From Pseudorasbora parva (Eukaryota > Chordata > Actinopteri > Cypriniformes > Gobionidae): a stretch of 64,000 bases of DNA. The stretch covers positions 2,532,501-2,596,500 of the forward strand of contig NC_090172.1 of NCBI RefSeq assembly GCF_024679245.1. Reading direction: 5' to 3'. How positions within the stretch are numbered: the stretch's first letter is position 1; each line of letters begins with the position of its first letter. Shown here piece by piece: positions 46,641 through 57,214 of the stretch. The position numbers were made by a program, and so were the translations under genes. The notes beneath the pieces were generated by a model. The model saw only the letters and a program-made list of their open reading frames with translations. It made no database searches and was not told the origin of the DNA.

Positions 46641-47474
46641 ACGGAGACACATAACTGGCTCAAGCTGACAGCTAGTGGTTCCTGCCATCAGGCTTCGGCA
46701 CCTGATGGCGGGCGCATACTCGAGCACGACGAGTTTACACTGCTGCTATGCGGTCCCTACAGGACAGGGACCTGCATAGGTTGCCTACAGCATGGTACCT
46801 ACCAGGCAGGCTTAAGAGCTCCCCTCTTATGAGGGTTGACTGTGAGCTTACGGCCGCCTGGGCCTGGTCAGTTGGTCGTAGGCCCCTCGGGGCCTCCCTG
46901 TGAGATCAGCCTGTAATGTATGTGCTCGGTAGATCCTAGGATCGAGCAGCTGACTCCCCTCGCTAGCAAGGGTGGGAAAGCACTACGCTGAGCGCTGTTC
47001 TCCAGGATAGCCCGTCTCTGAGTTCCGGCCTGAGGCGGACACTGCCAGTTCGCAGTCCCTCAGCTTGATGCCTCTCCAGAGGCGAGTTTCCAGAGGCTCT
47101 GTTGTTAACAGACTGGGCTGGCAGACGGAAGCGTCCCGCATAGTGACGCCAGGTCAAGCCTCCCTGGTGGCATTCGGTGAAGTTCTTCCCGAATAGTGAC
47201 TGGCTGGGGCGCCCTCGGGTCCCCTAGCCACATTCCCTTAAAGGAACCCCTTCTGTCGAACAGGTTGGTTCCAGGCCTTTGAGCGGCCGGGGTAGGGTAC
47301 ATGAAGGTGCCCCAAGGCCACAGCTCGGGCTATGACCGTAGGGAATGCTGTCACTGACAGCCTAATGTGACCAGAGGGGGAGTGGTTCAGGCATTTCAGT
47401 TGAATTTGCTTGTCCTGACAGTTGTCACTGCCAGTAGGCATGCACTCCCCTCGGCATGGCGGCGTGGGTATATC
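46641..47474 (+). other. DIRS interior, last part
   Basis: GC-rich with no supported ORF. 'gcagtccctcagcttgatgc' and similar segments do not match a domain I can name. Confidence 0.4.
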
Positions 47475-47584
47475 GTTCCCCATAGCGTCAGCTGACGCAG
47501 CTCGAGTTCCCTTTCGAAAGGGAACGTCCCCGGTTACGAATGTAACCTTAGTTCCCTGAGAACAGGGAACGAGACGCTGCGTCA
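47475..47584. repeat. DIRS internal complementary region
   Basis: 47475-47525 is the exact complement of the left end (from GTTCCCTTTCG to CTATGGGGAAC). 47526-47584 is the complement of the right end (GTCCCCGGTTACGAATG ... GACGCTGCGTCA). Their direct junction reproduces the fused ends expected of a circular DIRS intermediate. Confidence 0.85.
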
Positions 47585-47612
47585 CTTTTGCCATGCCTCG
47601 GGGCCTGCCTGC

Positions 47613-47843
47613 GAACAGTCCCTTCAGACGAAGAAGCTGGTGTCATGTTTGCAAGGCGCCCTTATATACTTCCTGGTCGCACCTTGATGACATCATAGGC
47701 TGTCGCCGGTCAATAGGATTGCTGTGGTTTGATAGTAGCTCAGACACCGGTCACGCTGGAGGCGTTCCCCATAGCGTCAGCTGACGCAGCGTCTCGTTCC
47801 CTGTTCTCAGGGAACTAAGGTTACATTCGTAACCGGGGACGTT
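47613..47843 (-). repeat. DIRS right inverted terminal repeat
   Basis: Complement of the left repeat over about 178 bp. The outer 50 bp are unique to this side and contain the palindrome-like gttccctgttctcagggaac, then 'taaggttacattcgtaacc' and GGGGAC|GTT. Confidence 0.85.
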
Positions 47844-48090
47844 CATGTTTCGCGTGTAAAAAAACACAGTATTTTTCACACAATTTACTCATCTGTACAG
47901 CGCTGTTTCCTCTGTCCTAAAAACGGCCTGATGATTTCCTTGTTCTATGAAGTCCCTCCTTCAGAAACACGTAACGAGTTCTGATTGGGCCAGCGCTTCC
48001 CGCGCTGTGATTGGACAGCAGCTTAGCGCACGTTGCCCGGAAAGGTCCCGCCTCTTAGGGTAGATACGCGCGCTCAATGTTATTGCAAAA

Positions 48091-48197
48091 ATGTCTATAT
48101 TGCCTTATCAATTTGAGCCGGAATCAGACCCGGAGAATATCGAAGAGGATCGATTACAACCTGCTCAGGAAAGACTTTTGCTGGATGTTTCAGAACG
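48091..48197 (+). pseudogene. First exon remnant of a transposon gene (acidic N-terminus)
   Basis: ATG at 48091 opens MSILPYQFEPESDPEN and continues as an acidic stretch to the donor 'gaacg|gtaagc' at 48198. This type of N-terminus is one I associate with multicopy fish genes annotated as P2X-receptor-7-like, often linked with transposons (memory, not proof). No downstream exon exists in the window on this strand before the opposite exon begins, so the gene is truncated. Confidence 0.45.
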
Positions 48198-48409
48198 GTA
48201 AGCTGTCTATTCAGGAGTTAAAACTGATCATTACAAACACCAACAATCGATGTGTCTGAATGAATTACTACACTTTTATATGCTAAGTTTTTCGGATTAG
48301 TTTCAATTACCATCTAACGTTAGTTAACAAAGCTAAACAGCGTTGCACTTTGTGTCATGAGTTACATAAACTGTTAAACGGACCGACTTAAATAATAAAA
48401 TACACTTAC

Positions 48410-48691
48410 CGGTTGTGGTAACGTTACATAAACATCGCCTTCTCCAGACAAAGAGGGAACTGTGTCATCTTTAAAGAATAATCTTTCTGCGAATCCGGCA
48501 TTAAACTGATTGAGATTGAGGAAGCAGTCCTCAGCAAAATGTGCTGCACATAGTTTTAAATTGTGATTATAATTTTCCAGAACCGAGTTAACCATAAACT
48601 GTAGCCATTGATCTCTCCGTACAGTGTCCGTGGGAAGGCCAAACAAAGGTGATCTGACTCCGGGATGAAAATAACAGCGTTTCAATGGCAT
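48410..48691 (-). pseudogene. First exon of a THAP-like protein (transposon-derived)
   Basis: ATG at 48691 opens MPLKRCYFHPG, followed by LFGLPTD, RRDQWLQF, KLCAAHFAEDCF and DDTVPSL. These are the Cys, Pro, Trp, Cys-x2-His, Phe and C-terminal AVPxL-type positions of a THAP DNA-binding domain, though the first Cys pair shows only one Cys. The exon ends at a textbook donor, ACCG|GTAAGT (48410). No further exon is present, so only the DNA-binding end survives. The start at 48691 is preferred over the upstream ATG at 48802 because it is where THAP domains begin. Confidence 0.6.
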
Positions 48692-49017
48692 GGCCACAAA
48701 CACACACTCTACAAAAACAACGCTTCCTATTCTCGACCTGCGAGAGCAAAAGGACCACGCCCCGAATCCGTGTGTTCTTGTGGGCGGGGCTTTAGTCAAC
48801 AAACGGTTCTAGTGACGTCATCACAGCAGGAAGTGCAGCGGTGTAGTCCAAACCGGCCGCTCGCTGTCGGCTTTGAAAGGGAACTTCTGTTAAATAAAAT
48901 ATCTCGCTTGGCATTGAACTTTGAGCTTTATAATTTTACAGGTATTATTTATGCTCTAACAGCAACATTACACACTAACTAAAGTTTGAAAGATGGAATC
49001 GCAAAGAATGGGACCTT

Positions 49018-49152
49018 TAAATATAATCGTTTATTTAGTATTTTACAGCATTAACACTTTAAAATGATTTTATTCCATATATAGGCACTTTTAGAATTAG
49101 TTGACAGGAAGTAACAATTGCATAATATTACAGCAATACTTAAGTATCAGAT
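49018..49152. other. Spacer with left TSD of the LTR element
   Basis: AT-rich flank. cagat at 49148-49152 is the left copy of the 5-bp duplication. Confidence 0.6.
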
Positions 49153-49523
49153 TGTAACAAGTTCAATATAGTGAGGAAGGAAGAGGACACGGGGGTCGGC
49201 AGGACTGTTGATGCTCTTTATTCTCAATAACTCAAATCAATAAACGTGCACGCTTCAGCGTGTGTTTGTCTCTGTATATGCTCAGTTTCGCTTCCGGGTC
49301 ACGCACTTCCGGCTTCCGGATATCTCAGGGTCTCCTCGCATCAACAGTCCGACTCTCTCTCTCCTCGGTCTCCGGTTCCGCTGGTGTTTTATCCCGTCTC
49401 CGCGCTCATTACTAGAACAAGAGACAGGTGTTATTAATCTGCGTCCAACCCACTCACTTACCGCTCGTCCCGCGGCCCTCTCTCCCGCTGCAGACCTCGC
49501 TGAACCACGCCCCCCTTGCCACA
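49153..49523 (-). repeat. 3' LTR of the Gmr1-type element
   Basis: 371 bp, ends TGTAACAAG...TTGCCACA on the plus strand. Just inside it, at 49524-49540, the minus strand reads GGCGGTGGGGGTA, the polypurine tract. The pol frame ends inside this LTR at 49282. Confidence 0.95.
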
Positions 49524-52500
49524 TACCCCCACCGCCCGACTCAGGCCGGGGAGCCGTCCGGCCTGCAGCCCCCCCCCCCCCATTTCTGGAGAGGAAATCG
49601 GCCACAGCCATCTGAGCACCCGGCCTGTGGACCACCTTGAACTTAAACGGCTGAAGAGCCAGATACCAACGGGTGATCCGCGCGTTGGTATCCTTCATGC
49701 GGTGGAGCCATTGGAGAGGAGCGTGGTCCGAACAGAGAGTGAACTCCCGCCCCAGGAGGTAATAGCGGAGGGTGAGAACGGCCCATCTGATGGCCAAACA
49801 CTCCTTTTCTATGGTGCTGTACTTAGCTTCTCTCTTGGAGAGCTTACGGCTAATGTACAGCACCGGCCGCTCTCCCCCCTCCACCTCCTGGGCCAGGACT
49901 GCGCCCAGCCCCCTGTCCGACGCGTCAGTCTGCAACAAGAAAGGGAGAGAAAAGTCAGGGGAGTGTAACAGCGGCCCGCCACATAGGGCAGCCTTTACTT
50001 GGGTAAAAGCCTGTTGACACGGCTCCGTCCACTGGACCGTATCTGGTAGCCCCTTTCTAGTAAGATCAGTCAAAGGGCTGGTGAGGTCCGAATAATTTGG
50101 TATAAACCGTCTATAATATCCCGCCAGCCCCAAGAACTGTCTTACCTCCTTTTTGGTCTTGGGCCTCGGACAGGTTGCAATTGCGGCAGTCTTATCAATT
50201 TGGGGACGCACCTGCCCATGACCCAAGTGGAAGCCCAGATACCTTACTTCCACCCGCCCAATCGCACACTTCTTCGGATTGGCCGTGAGCCCCGCTCTCC
50301 TCAGCGACCTCAGGACCGCCCTCACATGCTGCATATGCCGCTGCCAGTCGTGACTATAAATCACTATGTCATCCAGGTACGCAGCAGCATATGCAGCATG
50401 GGGACGCAAAATCCTATCCATGAGTCGCTGGAAGGTCGCGGGCGCCCCGAACAAGCCGAACGGAAGCGTGACAAATTGGTGTAATCCGAACGGCGTGGTG
50501 AAAGCTGTTTTTTCTTTGGACAATGGAGACAAGGGGATCTGCCAATAGCCCTTTGTTAAGTCCAGTGTCGAATAAAATCGAGCCGAGCCTAACCGATCAA
50601 GCAATTCGTCAACCCGTGGCATTGGATACGCGTCGAACTTCGACACAGCGTTCACCTTGCGGTAGTCCACACAGAACCTGACCGAGCCGTCCGTCTTGGG
50701 GACCAAGACTATCGGGCTCGCCCAGTCACTGTTGGACTCCTCGATTACTCCCATGTCGAGCATTGCGCCTAATTCGTCCTGAACTACTTTTTTCTTGTGT
50801 TCAGGCAAGCGATACGGCCGGCTGCGAACTACCACGCCCGGCTCGGTCTCGATATGGTGCTGAATCAAGTCGGTACGTCCCGGTAGGGGCGAGAACACGT
50901 CGGCGAACTCCGCCTGCAATTTCGATAAATCAGCGAGTTGTAACGGTGAGAGGTGATCTCCCCCAGGGGCCAGCGCGACTGATTGCGCTTTAATGCTCGC
51001 CTCTGGCCCGAGATCATCCTCTCCCCCGATCACCGTTGCCAACAACACCGATTCCACCTCATTCCATTTTTTCAGCAGATTGAGGTGGTATATTTGACGT
51101 GCCCCGTTCCTATCGGATCGTATCACTTCATAATCGAGCTCTCCTATCTGCCGTGCGACCTCAAACGGCCCCTGCCACTTCGACATTAATTTTGAGCTCG
51201 AGGTTGGGAGTAGAACGAGCACCTTCTCTCCCGGTGTGAATTTGCGCAGTTTAGTACCCCTGTTATATGACCGGCTCTGGCGGTCCTGGGCTTGCAACAA
51301 ATTCTCCCTAGATAGCCGCCCCAATGTGTGGAGTTTTGTTCGCAAGTCCATGACGTACTGAATTTCGTTTTTGGCCAACGAAGGCCCCTCCTCCCAAGTT
51401 TCTCGTAGGACGTCCAGCACCCCCCGTGGCTGACGCCCGTAGAGAAGCTCGAAGGGGGAAAACCCCGTGGAGGCTTGCGGGACCTCGCGCACAGCAAATA
51501 AGAGGGGTTCTAACCACCGATCCCAATTTTTGGCGTCTTCTTGTACGAATTTACGGATCATGGATTTAAGAGTGCGATTAAATCGTTCGACCAAGCCGTC
51601 TGTTTGTGGGTGATAGACGCTGGTTCGAATGGATTTAATGCCCAGTAATCCGTACAATTCGCTTAACGTGCGTGACATAAACGCCGTGCCTTGATCAGTG
51701 AGGATTTCTTTCGGAATCCCCACCCGGGAGATTAAACGAAACAGTGCGTCCGCAACACTCTTCGCCGAGATGTTGCGGAGAGCCACTGCTTCCGGGTATC
51801 GTGTTGCGTAGTCCACGATAACTAGCGCAAAACGATGCCCGCGTGCGGATCGTTCTAATGGCCCGATGAGGTCCATCGCAATTCTCTCGAAGGGGACCTG
51901 CATTAATGGTAGAGGGCGCAATGGCGCTTTTGGGGCGGCCAGTGGGTTCACCAACTGACATTCAGGACAAGACGCGCACCACCTGCGCACATTGTCATAA
52001 ATGCCTGGCCAAAAGAATCGGGTCATTAAACGATTCAGCGTGGCCGCCTGTCCCAGGTGGCCCGCCATCGGGTTCGAATGAGCCGCCTGGAAAAGCATTT
52101 CCCGGCGGCTCTTTGGTACTAACAATTGGGTTGTATCCATTTTTGACTGAGCGTCTTGGGTCACTCGATACAACCTATCCTTAATTATGGCAAAATAAGG
52201 ATACGTGACGGGCAATGCGGGTTGAAGGGGCTGACCGTCGATGGTGCGGACCTGTTGAAACGCATGTTTTAGCGTCTCGTCTTGAGACTGCTCCAGAGGG
52301 AAGTCATCGCGGTCCGAGAGAATCAGTCTCTCAACCCCGCTCGGTTCCTCTGAAGCGGTTCCCAAGGGCCCCGTATCAGCCTCGCCAACCTGCACTCGCA
52401 CCGCCCCGTTCCTAGCCTTGTTTCCCCAAGCGGCATCCGCGCACAACGACCCCAATAACGCCGAAAAGGCGGGCCAATTCGTCCCCAGAATTAGCGGATG

Positions 52501-53838
52501 CCGGAGGTGGGGACTAACCGCCACCTCAACACTATGCTTTTTCCCCCTAAACTGTATCGTGACTGGGACAACCGGATATTCCACCACATCCCCGTGCACA
52601 CACCGCACCTTAACCACGCGGCTTGTATCCAACGCCCCAGGCTGAATCAGGCTTTGATGGATCGAGGTTTGGTTACATCCTGAATCCACCAAGGCCTGAT
52701 ATGTACCCCCCTTGATACTTACAGGAATTTGGTACTCTCCTGCTTGATCGGGGGTGGTCCGCTGGACGTCCGGGATCCGGATCATTGTTCCGATGTCCAT
52801 CATCGGACATCGGTCCACAAAATGATCCGGATCACCGCACCGCCAGCAGGCCAGCCCAGGCCTACCCGCCGCCCCGGCGGCGGGGAGTGGGTTGGAGGCT
52901 GAGCGCGGATAGGGGGCGGAACCGGATCCATAGTCACTACCCGTCCCCAGCGGCCCCGCCCCCCTGGGCGGGACCCGCGAACTCCCAGACGGTCCAGGGC
53001 CCATCCCACCCCGGCCTCTGGGGGAAACGCGAGGAGGGCCTGGAGGGCGGGACCTGGGGAGAGGGACAGGTCGAGAGAGAGAGAGAGAAGGGGGAGAGAG
53101 AGAGGGAGAAGTTAGTGGGGGTGCGCCGACCCCCGGGCACGCCACCAGGTGGTCCTCCGCCAAATTGATGGCCGTCTCCAGCGACGTGGGCCGGTGGCAC
53201 TGGACCCACTCGGCGGTCTTCCTGGGGAGCCGAGTGATGAACTGCTCCAGCACCACCAGATCGACGACATGGTCCACGTCGCTGCCGCCGGCCAGCAGCC
53301 ATCTGCGGCACTCGTCCCGGAGCTGTTGGGCCAAGGCGAAGGGTCGACCGGACTCGCCCCACTCCAGGGAGCGGAAACGCTGGCGGTGTTGTTCTGGGGT
53401 CCGGCCGACCCGCTGAAGAATGGCCCGCTTCAGATCATCGTAGTCCAGGAGGTTCGCAACCGGTAGATGTTGCGCGGCCGCCTGGGCTTCGCCGGATAGC
53501 AGTGGAATGAGGCGCACCGGCCACTGTGCCCGGGGCCACCCGCAGGCCTCCGCGGCTTTTTGGAAGAGGTCCACGAAGGCCTCGGGATCGTCCTCCGGCC
53601 CCATCTTTTGTAGGGGCACGTGCGCCGGTGCGCTGGCCCGCCCAGCGGCCTCGGCGCGAACCTCCCGGTCCATCCAGCTCCGGAACTGCTCGCGGTCCTC
53701 TTGCTGGCCTTGGACTATGGCCGCGAAGCGGCGCTCCTGTTCAGTCCGAAGGTCCAGCAACGCCGTGTGATGTTCCTGGTGGAGGGCCGCGAGCGAGGTG
53801 ATGATCTCCGCAAATGGCGAGGCGGAGGGCGTTGTCAT
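49282..53838 (-). CDS. Gag-Pol polyprotein, Gmr1-type order
   Basis: The start is chosen at 53838 (MTTPSASPF), just past the primer-binding site. The frame is open up to 53919, but that part lies in the LTR. Residue numbers count from 53919. A gag domain with coiled start and retroviral-type capsid-like helices is followed by a CCHC knuckle CWRCGDPDHFVDRCP (358-372), and the protease has LVDSG with Asp412. Integrase has an HHCC zinc region (HSNPMAGHLG ... CASCPEC) and DD35E residues Asp683, Asp742 and Glu778. A C-terminal GPFEV-type module follows. Reverse transcriptase shows FCVDYRKVN, LPFGLFGAPATFQ and YLDD (1181-1184). RNase H begins TDASDRGLG (Asp1332) and has EKECLAI and SDHAPL. All catalytic residues I can check are present. 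The last roughly 80 residues are LTR-encoded and low in information. The protein drives reverse transcription and integration of the element. Confidence 0.94.
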   Translation of the reverse strand: MTTPSASPFAEIITSLAALHQEHHTALLDLRTEQERRFAAIVQGQQEDREQFRSWMDREVRAEAAGRASAPAHVPLQKMGPEDDPEAFVDLFQKAAEACGWPRAQWPVRLIPLLSGEAQAAAQHLPVANLLDYDDLKRAILQRVGRTPEQHRQRFRSLEWGESGRPFALAQQLRDECRRWLLAGGSDVDHVVDLVVLEQFITRLPRKTAEWVQCHRPTSLETAINLAEDHLVACPGVGAPPLTSPSLSPPSLSLSRPVPLPRSRPPGPPRVSPRGRGGMGPGPSGSSRVPPRGAGPLGTGSDYGSGSAPYPRSASNPLPAAGAAGRPGLACWRCGDPDHFVDRCPMMDIGTMIRIPDVQRTTPDQAGEYQIPVSIKGGTYQALVDSGCNQTSIHQSLIQPGALDTSRVVKVRCVHGDVVEYPVVPVTIQFRGKKHSVEVAVSPHLRHPLILGTNWPAFSALLGSLCADAAWGNKARNGAVRVQVGEADTGPLGTASEEPSGVERLILSDRDDFPLEQSQDETLKHAFQQVRTIDGQPLQPALPVTYPYFAIIKDRLYRVTQDAQSKMDTTQLLVPKSRREMLFQAAHSNPMAGHLGQAATLNRLMTRFFWPGIYDNVRRWCASCPECQLVNPLAAPKAPLRPLPLMQVPFERIAMDLIGPLERSARGHRFALVIVDYATRYPEAVALRNISAKSVADALFRLISRVGIPKEILTDQGTAFMSRTLSELYGLLGIKSIRTSVYHPQTDGLVERFNRTLKSMIRKFVQEDAKNWDRWLEPLLFAVREVPQASTGFSPFELLYGRQPRGVLDVLRETWEEGPSLAKNEIQYVMDLRTKLHTLGRLSRENLLQAQDRQSRSYNRGTKLRKFTPGEKVLVLLPTSSSKLMSKWQGPFEVARQIGELDYEVIRSDRNGARQIYHLNLLKKWNEVESVLLATVIGGEDDLGPEASIKAQSVALAPGGDHLSPLQLADLSKLQAEFADVFSPLPGRTDLIQHHIETEPGVVVRSRPYRLPEHKKKVVQDELGAMLDMGVIEESNSDWASPIVLVPKTDGSVRFCVDYRKVNAVSKFDAYPMPRVDELLDRLGSARFYSTLDLTKGYWQIPLSPLSKEKTAFTTPFGLHQFVTLPFGLFGAPATFQRLMDRILRPHAAYAAAYLDDIVIYSHDWQRHMQHVRAVLRSLRRAGLTANPKKCAIGRVEVRYLGFHLGHGQVRPQIDKTAAIATCPRPKTKKEVRQFLGLAGYYRRFIPNYSDLTSPLTDLTRKGLPDTVQWTEPCQQAFTQVKAALCGGPLLHSPDFSLPFLLQTDASDRGLGAVLAQEVEGGERPVLYISRKLSKREAKYSTIEKECLAIRWAVLTLRYYLLGREFTLCSDHAPLQWLHRMKDTNARITRWYLALQPFKFKVVHRPGAQMAVADFLSRNGGGGAAGRTAPRPESGGGGMWQGGRGSARSAAGERAAGRAVSEWVGRRLITPVSCSSNERGDGIKHQRNRRPRRERVGLLMRGDPEISGSRKCVTRKRN

Positions 53839-53863
53839 GGCGGCGGCTCTGTCCTGCTTCCTT

Positions 53864-53880
53864 CCCGGGTTTCGGCACCA
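53864..53880 (-). other. Primer-binding site
   Basis: One base inside the 5' LTR the minus strand reads TGGTGCCGAAACCCGGG, with the TGG start expected for pairing with a tRNA 3' CCA. I could not assign the tRNA species from memory. Confidence 0.75.
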
Positions 53881-53881
53881 G

Positions 53882-54252
53882 TGTAACAAGTTCGATATAG
53901 TGAGGAAGGAAGAGGACACGGGGGTCGGCAGGACTGTTGATGCTCTTTATTCTCAATAACTCAAATCAATAAACGTGCACGCTTCAGCGTGTGTTTGTCT
54001 CTGTATATGCTCAGTTTCGCTTCCGGGTCACGCACTTCCGGCTTCCGGATATCTCAGGGTCTCCTCGCATCAACAGTCCGACTCTCTCTCTCCTCGGTCT
54101 CCGGTTCCGCTGGTGTTTTATCCCGTCTCCGCGCTCATTACTAGAACAAGAGACAGGTGTTATTAATCTGCGTCCAACCCACTCACTTACCGCTCGTCCC
54201 GCGGCCCTCTCTCCCGCTGCAGACCTCGCTGAACCACGCCCCCCTTGCCACA
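53882..54252 (-). repeat. 5' LTR of the Gmr1-type element
   Basis: 371 bp, same as the 3' LTR except one noticed substitution. It should hold the promoter. 'ctttattctcaataa' on the plus strand lies in the region that, read on the minus strand, would be near the transcript start or end, but I do not assign a TATA box. Confidence 0.95.
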
Positions 54253-54257
54253 CAGAT

Positions 54258-54370
54258 CTAAAATGAATCCCACTTTGCCTCATAAAGTTGCTCACGTGGG
54301 CTTACGTGAGAAATCAGGATTACAGAAACGTGCTAATACAGCTTCGACGGTATCGTTCAAACACTGCAAG
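54258..54370. other. Spacer carrying the left TSD of a hAT element
   Basis: Short stretch between the LTR element and the next transposon. The octamer actgcaag at 54363-54370 is the target duplication. Confidence 0.6.
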
Positions 54371-55196
54371 CAGGGTGCGAACTACGGGGGAGCTAGGGGG
54401 AGCTCGGCTCCCCTAAATAAGACATGGGCTCCCCTGAAAACGTGATTTGTGAAATTTTGGGGGGTCTCAAAAATATTGACACTGTGTTATTTTGAGGTGC
54501 AATTTCATTTTTATGTAATGTAATCATTGTGGATTATTATTTGTAAAATTGCTAAAAATATATAATTAATTCATGCATGACGGCAATTTAAATCTAATTC
54601 ACTTCAATAAAGATAACTATACATGCTGTTCTTGTCATGACCATCAAGGTGTGGTGGCACTGCGGTGCAAATTCCACTCATGTTTAGTACATGTCAACGC
54701 AAAGATTCGCAGAAAAAACAAAAACGAATATCCACTTCATGATCTTGGATTTCTGGAAGAACAGAAAAAGAGGCTGACCTCAAGCCTCTGTGGTCGCTTC
54801 TGTGTTAAGGCATGTTATTCCCAATTATGTGTTGTGGCTGGGTTGATATAGGTCTGCGCGACTATCGATTGAATTATGGTATTCTTCTGTAGCCTGACGA
54901 GTAACTTCAACCGTTGTTCATGTGAACTCAAAGACAGCCGGATGCTTTGTTTATAGATTTGTGGACTTTTTGACCTATCAATTCTTGTTTTTTTCTTCCT
55001 TCATTAAAATCAAAGATGTTCTTCAATGATTGTAAATTGTATATTAAGAGTCTCCGCAATGCATTAAGCAATAGATTGACGCGTTCGTCTGTGTGTGAAG
55101 GAATATACACGTCCTCTTTTGTGTATAGGGATGCACGCCCCCCCCCCCCCCCCCCAAAGTGGGCTCCCCCAAAGGCCACAGTATAGTTCGAACACT
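54371..55196. mobile_element. hAT-type non-autonomous element
   Basis: Ends CAGGGTGCGAACTA and TAGTTCGAACACTG are inverted (two mismatches), with exact octamers actgcaag at 54363-54370 and 55197-55204. Subterminal 'gggggagct' and 'gtgggctcccccaaag' are present, and a C16 run sits at 55139-55154. A 92-codon open frame at 54573-54851 has no domain. Non-autonomous. Confidence 0.87.
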
Positions 55197-55204
55197 GACT
55201 GCAA

Positions 55205-56505
<1,301 letters not shown>

Positions 56506-56604
56506 CTGTCTGTCTGGGCACAACACCTCCGTGAAGGTGTGGAAATGTGGATGGTGATATTATTGCAGTGCATATGTGTTGGTGTCACAGACATGCGTTT
56601 GTGT

Positions 56605-56608
<4 letters not shown>

Positions 56609-56685
<77 letters not shown>
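56609..56685. repeat. (GT)n microsatellite
   Basis: About 38 GT repeats. Confidence 0.97.
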
Positions 56686-56686
<1 letters not shown>

Positions 56687-56811
56687 CCTGGTAATCCTTA
56701 CGTTATGGGGACAAAATGTCCCCACAAAGATGGCAATATCCGAAATCCTTGTCCTTGTGGGGACATTTTTAGGTCCCCATGAGGAAAACATCTTATAACG
56801 CATTTGTGTTG

Positions 56812-56812
<1 letters not shown>
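56686..56812 (+). repeat. 'ggggacatttt' dispersed repeat, copy 1
   Basis: Contains 'acgttatggggacaaaatgt', 'aatatccgaaatccttgtcc' and 'ggtccccatgaggaaaacat'. The complement, nearly identical, is at 58400-58504. It is flanked by GT runs on both sides (the right one at 56813-56850). Confidence 0.88.
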
Positions 56813-56850
<38 letters not shown>

Positions 56851-56851
<1 letters not shown>

Positions 56852-57214
56852 CACCATATGGGCATATGTAACACTATCCCCATTCCGAGGGTGCGCACAC
56901 GTGGATGTTTGTGTATTATACAGTATCTCGCGTACTGTATCGCTCTCACTCTCTCGCTGGTCTCCTGCCAGCCCAGTGCTGTTGTCAGTCAACTGGAAGC
57001 CAAATGGGCTCTTTGATCCTATTAGGGCCCATGCCAAATCAACACTCCCCTCATTAGAGCCAGCTAACCGCACACACAGCCTGGCAGCGCCCGCATCCCT
57101 TCTGTCCCGCAGAGAGCAGGCAGGCATTACCCTCTCTTTATTGATCGGTGAAATCCTCTGTATTGATTATCTCCAATCAATCATGGAGTGATTTAACAAT
57201 GACATTTAACCATG
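56851..57214. other. Apparently single-copy DNA, candidate conserved non-coding stretch
   Basis: No gene. 56940-57185 is GC-rich without repeats and contains 'gattatctccaatcaatcat' (PBX/HOX-like TGATTGAT on the minus strand). Function unproven. Confidence 0.3.

Larger units (their letters stand above)
42868..47843 (+). mobile_element. DIRS-type retroelement (non-autonomous or decayed)
   Basis: The structure is diagnostic. Non-identical inverted terminal repeats (42868-43068 and 47613-47843) are joined by an internal complementary region (47475-47584). That region is the complement of the left end directly followed by the complement of the right end, sharing one GTT. The element is bounded by GTT at 42868-42870 and 47841-47843, with no target duplication, as expected for tyrosine-recombinase insertion. 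The interior has a short ORF1-like remnant (VLQVYWEDLLRDLNQGK, 43822-43872) but no reverse transcriptase, RNase H, recombinase or methyltransferase ORF, so the copy depends on others or is dead. It sits in the left terminal repeat of the THAP-type transposon. Confidence 0.82.
42807..49017. mobile_element. DNA transposon remnant with THAP-type gene, split by a DIRS element
   Basis: The left end AAGGTCCCGTTCTTCGCG and the right end (AAGGTCCCATTCTTTGCG on the minus strand) are inverted, and similarity continues for about 50 bp ('aactttgattatgtttacag' against 'aactttagttagtgtgtaat'). TA flanks both ends. After subtracting the DIRS insert (42868-47843) about 1.2 kb remains, holding two first-exon remnants facing each other (48091-48197 plus, 48410-48691 minus). 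Teleost elements that encode THAP proteins include ISL2EU, PIF/Harbinger-related and P-like types. I lean to an ISL2EU-like element but cannot prove it. Confidence 0.65.
49153..54252 (-). mobile_element. Gmr1-type Ty3/gypsy LTR retrotransposon, apparently intact
   Basis: Two 371-bp LTRs (49153-49523, 53882-54252) start TG and end CA, and are flanked by the exact 5-bp duplication cagat (49148-49152, 54253-54257). By eye they differ at one position (A at 49165, G at 53894). A primer-binding site and a purine-rich tract lie at the expected inner edges. One long minus-strand ORF encodes gag and pol with no stop or frameshift. Domain order is gag, protease, integrase, reverse transcriptase, RNase H, which defines the Gmr1 group rather than ordinary Ty3/gypsy elements. 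Confidence 0.95.

Noticed and set aside
53864..53880. Named tRNA primer for the LTR element
   Set aside because: The site is clear, but I could not match its complement to a tRNA 3' end from memory, so no species is given.
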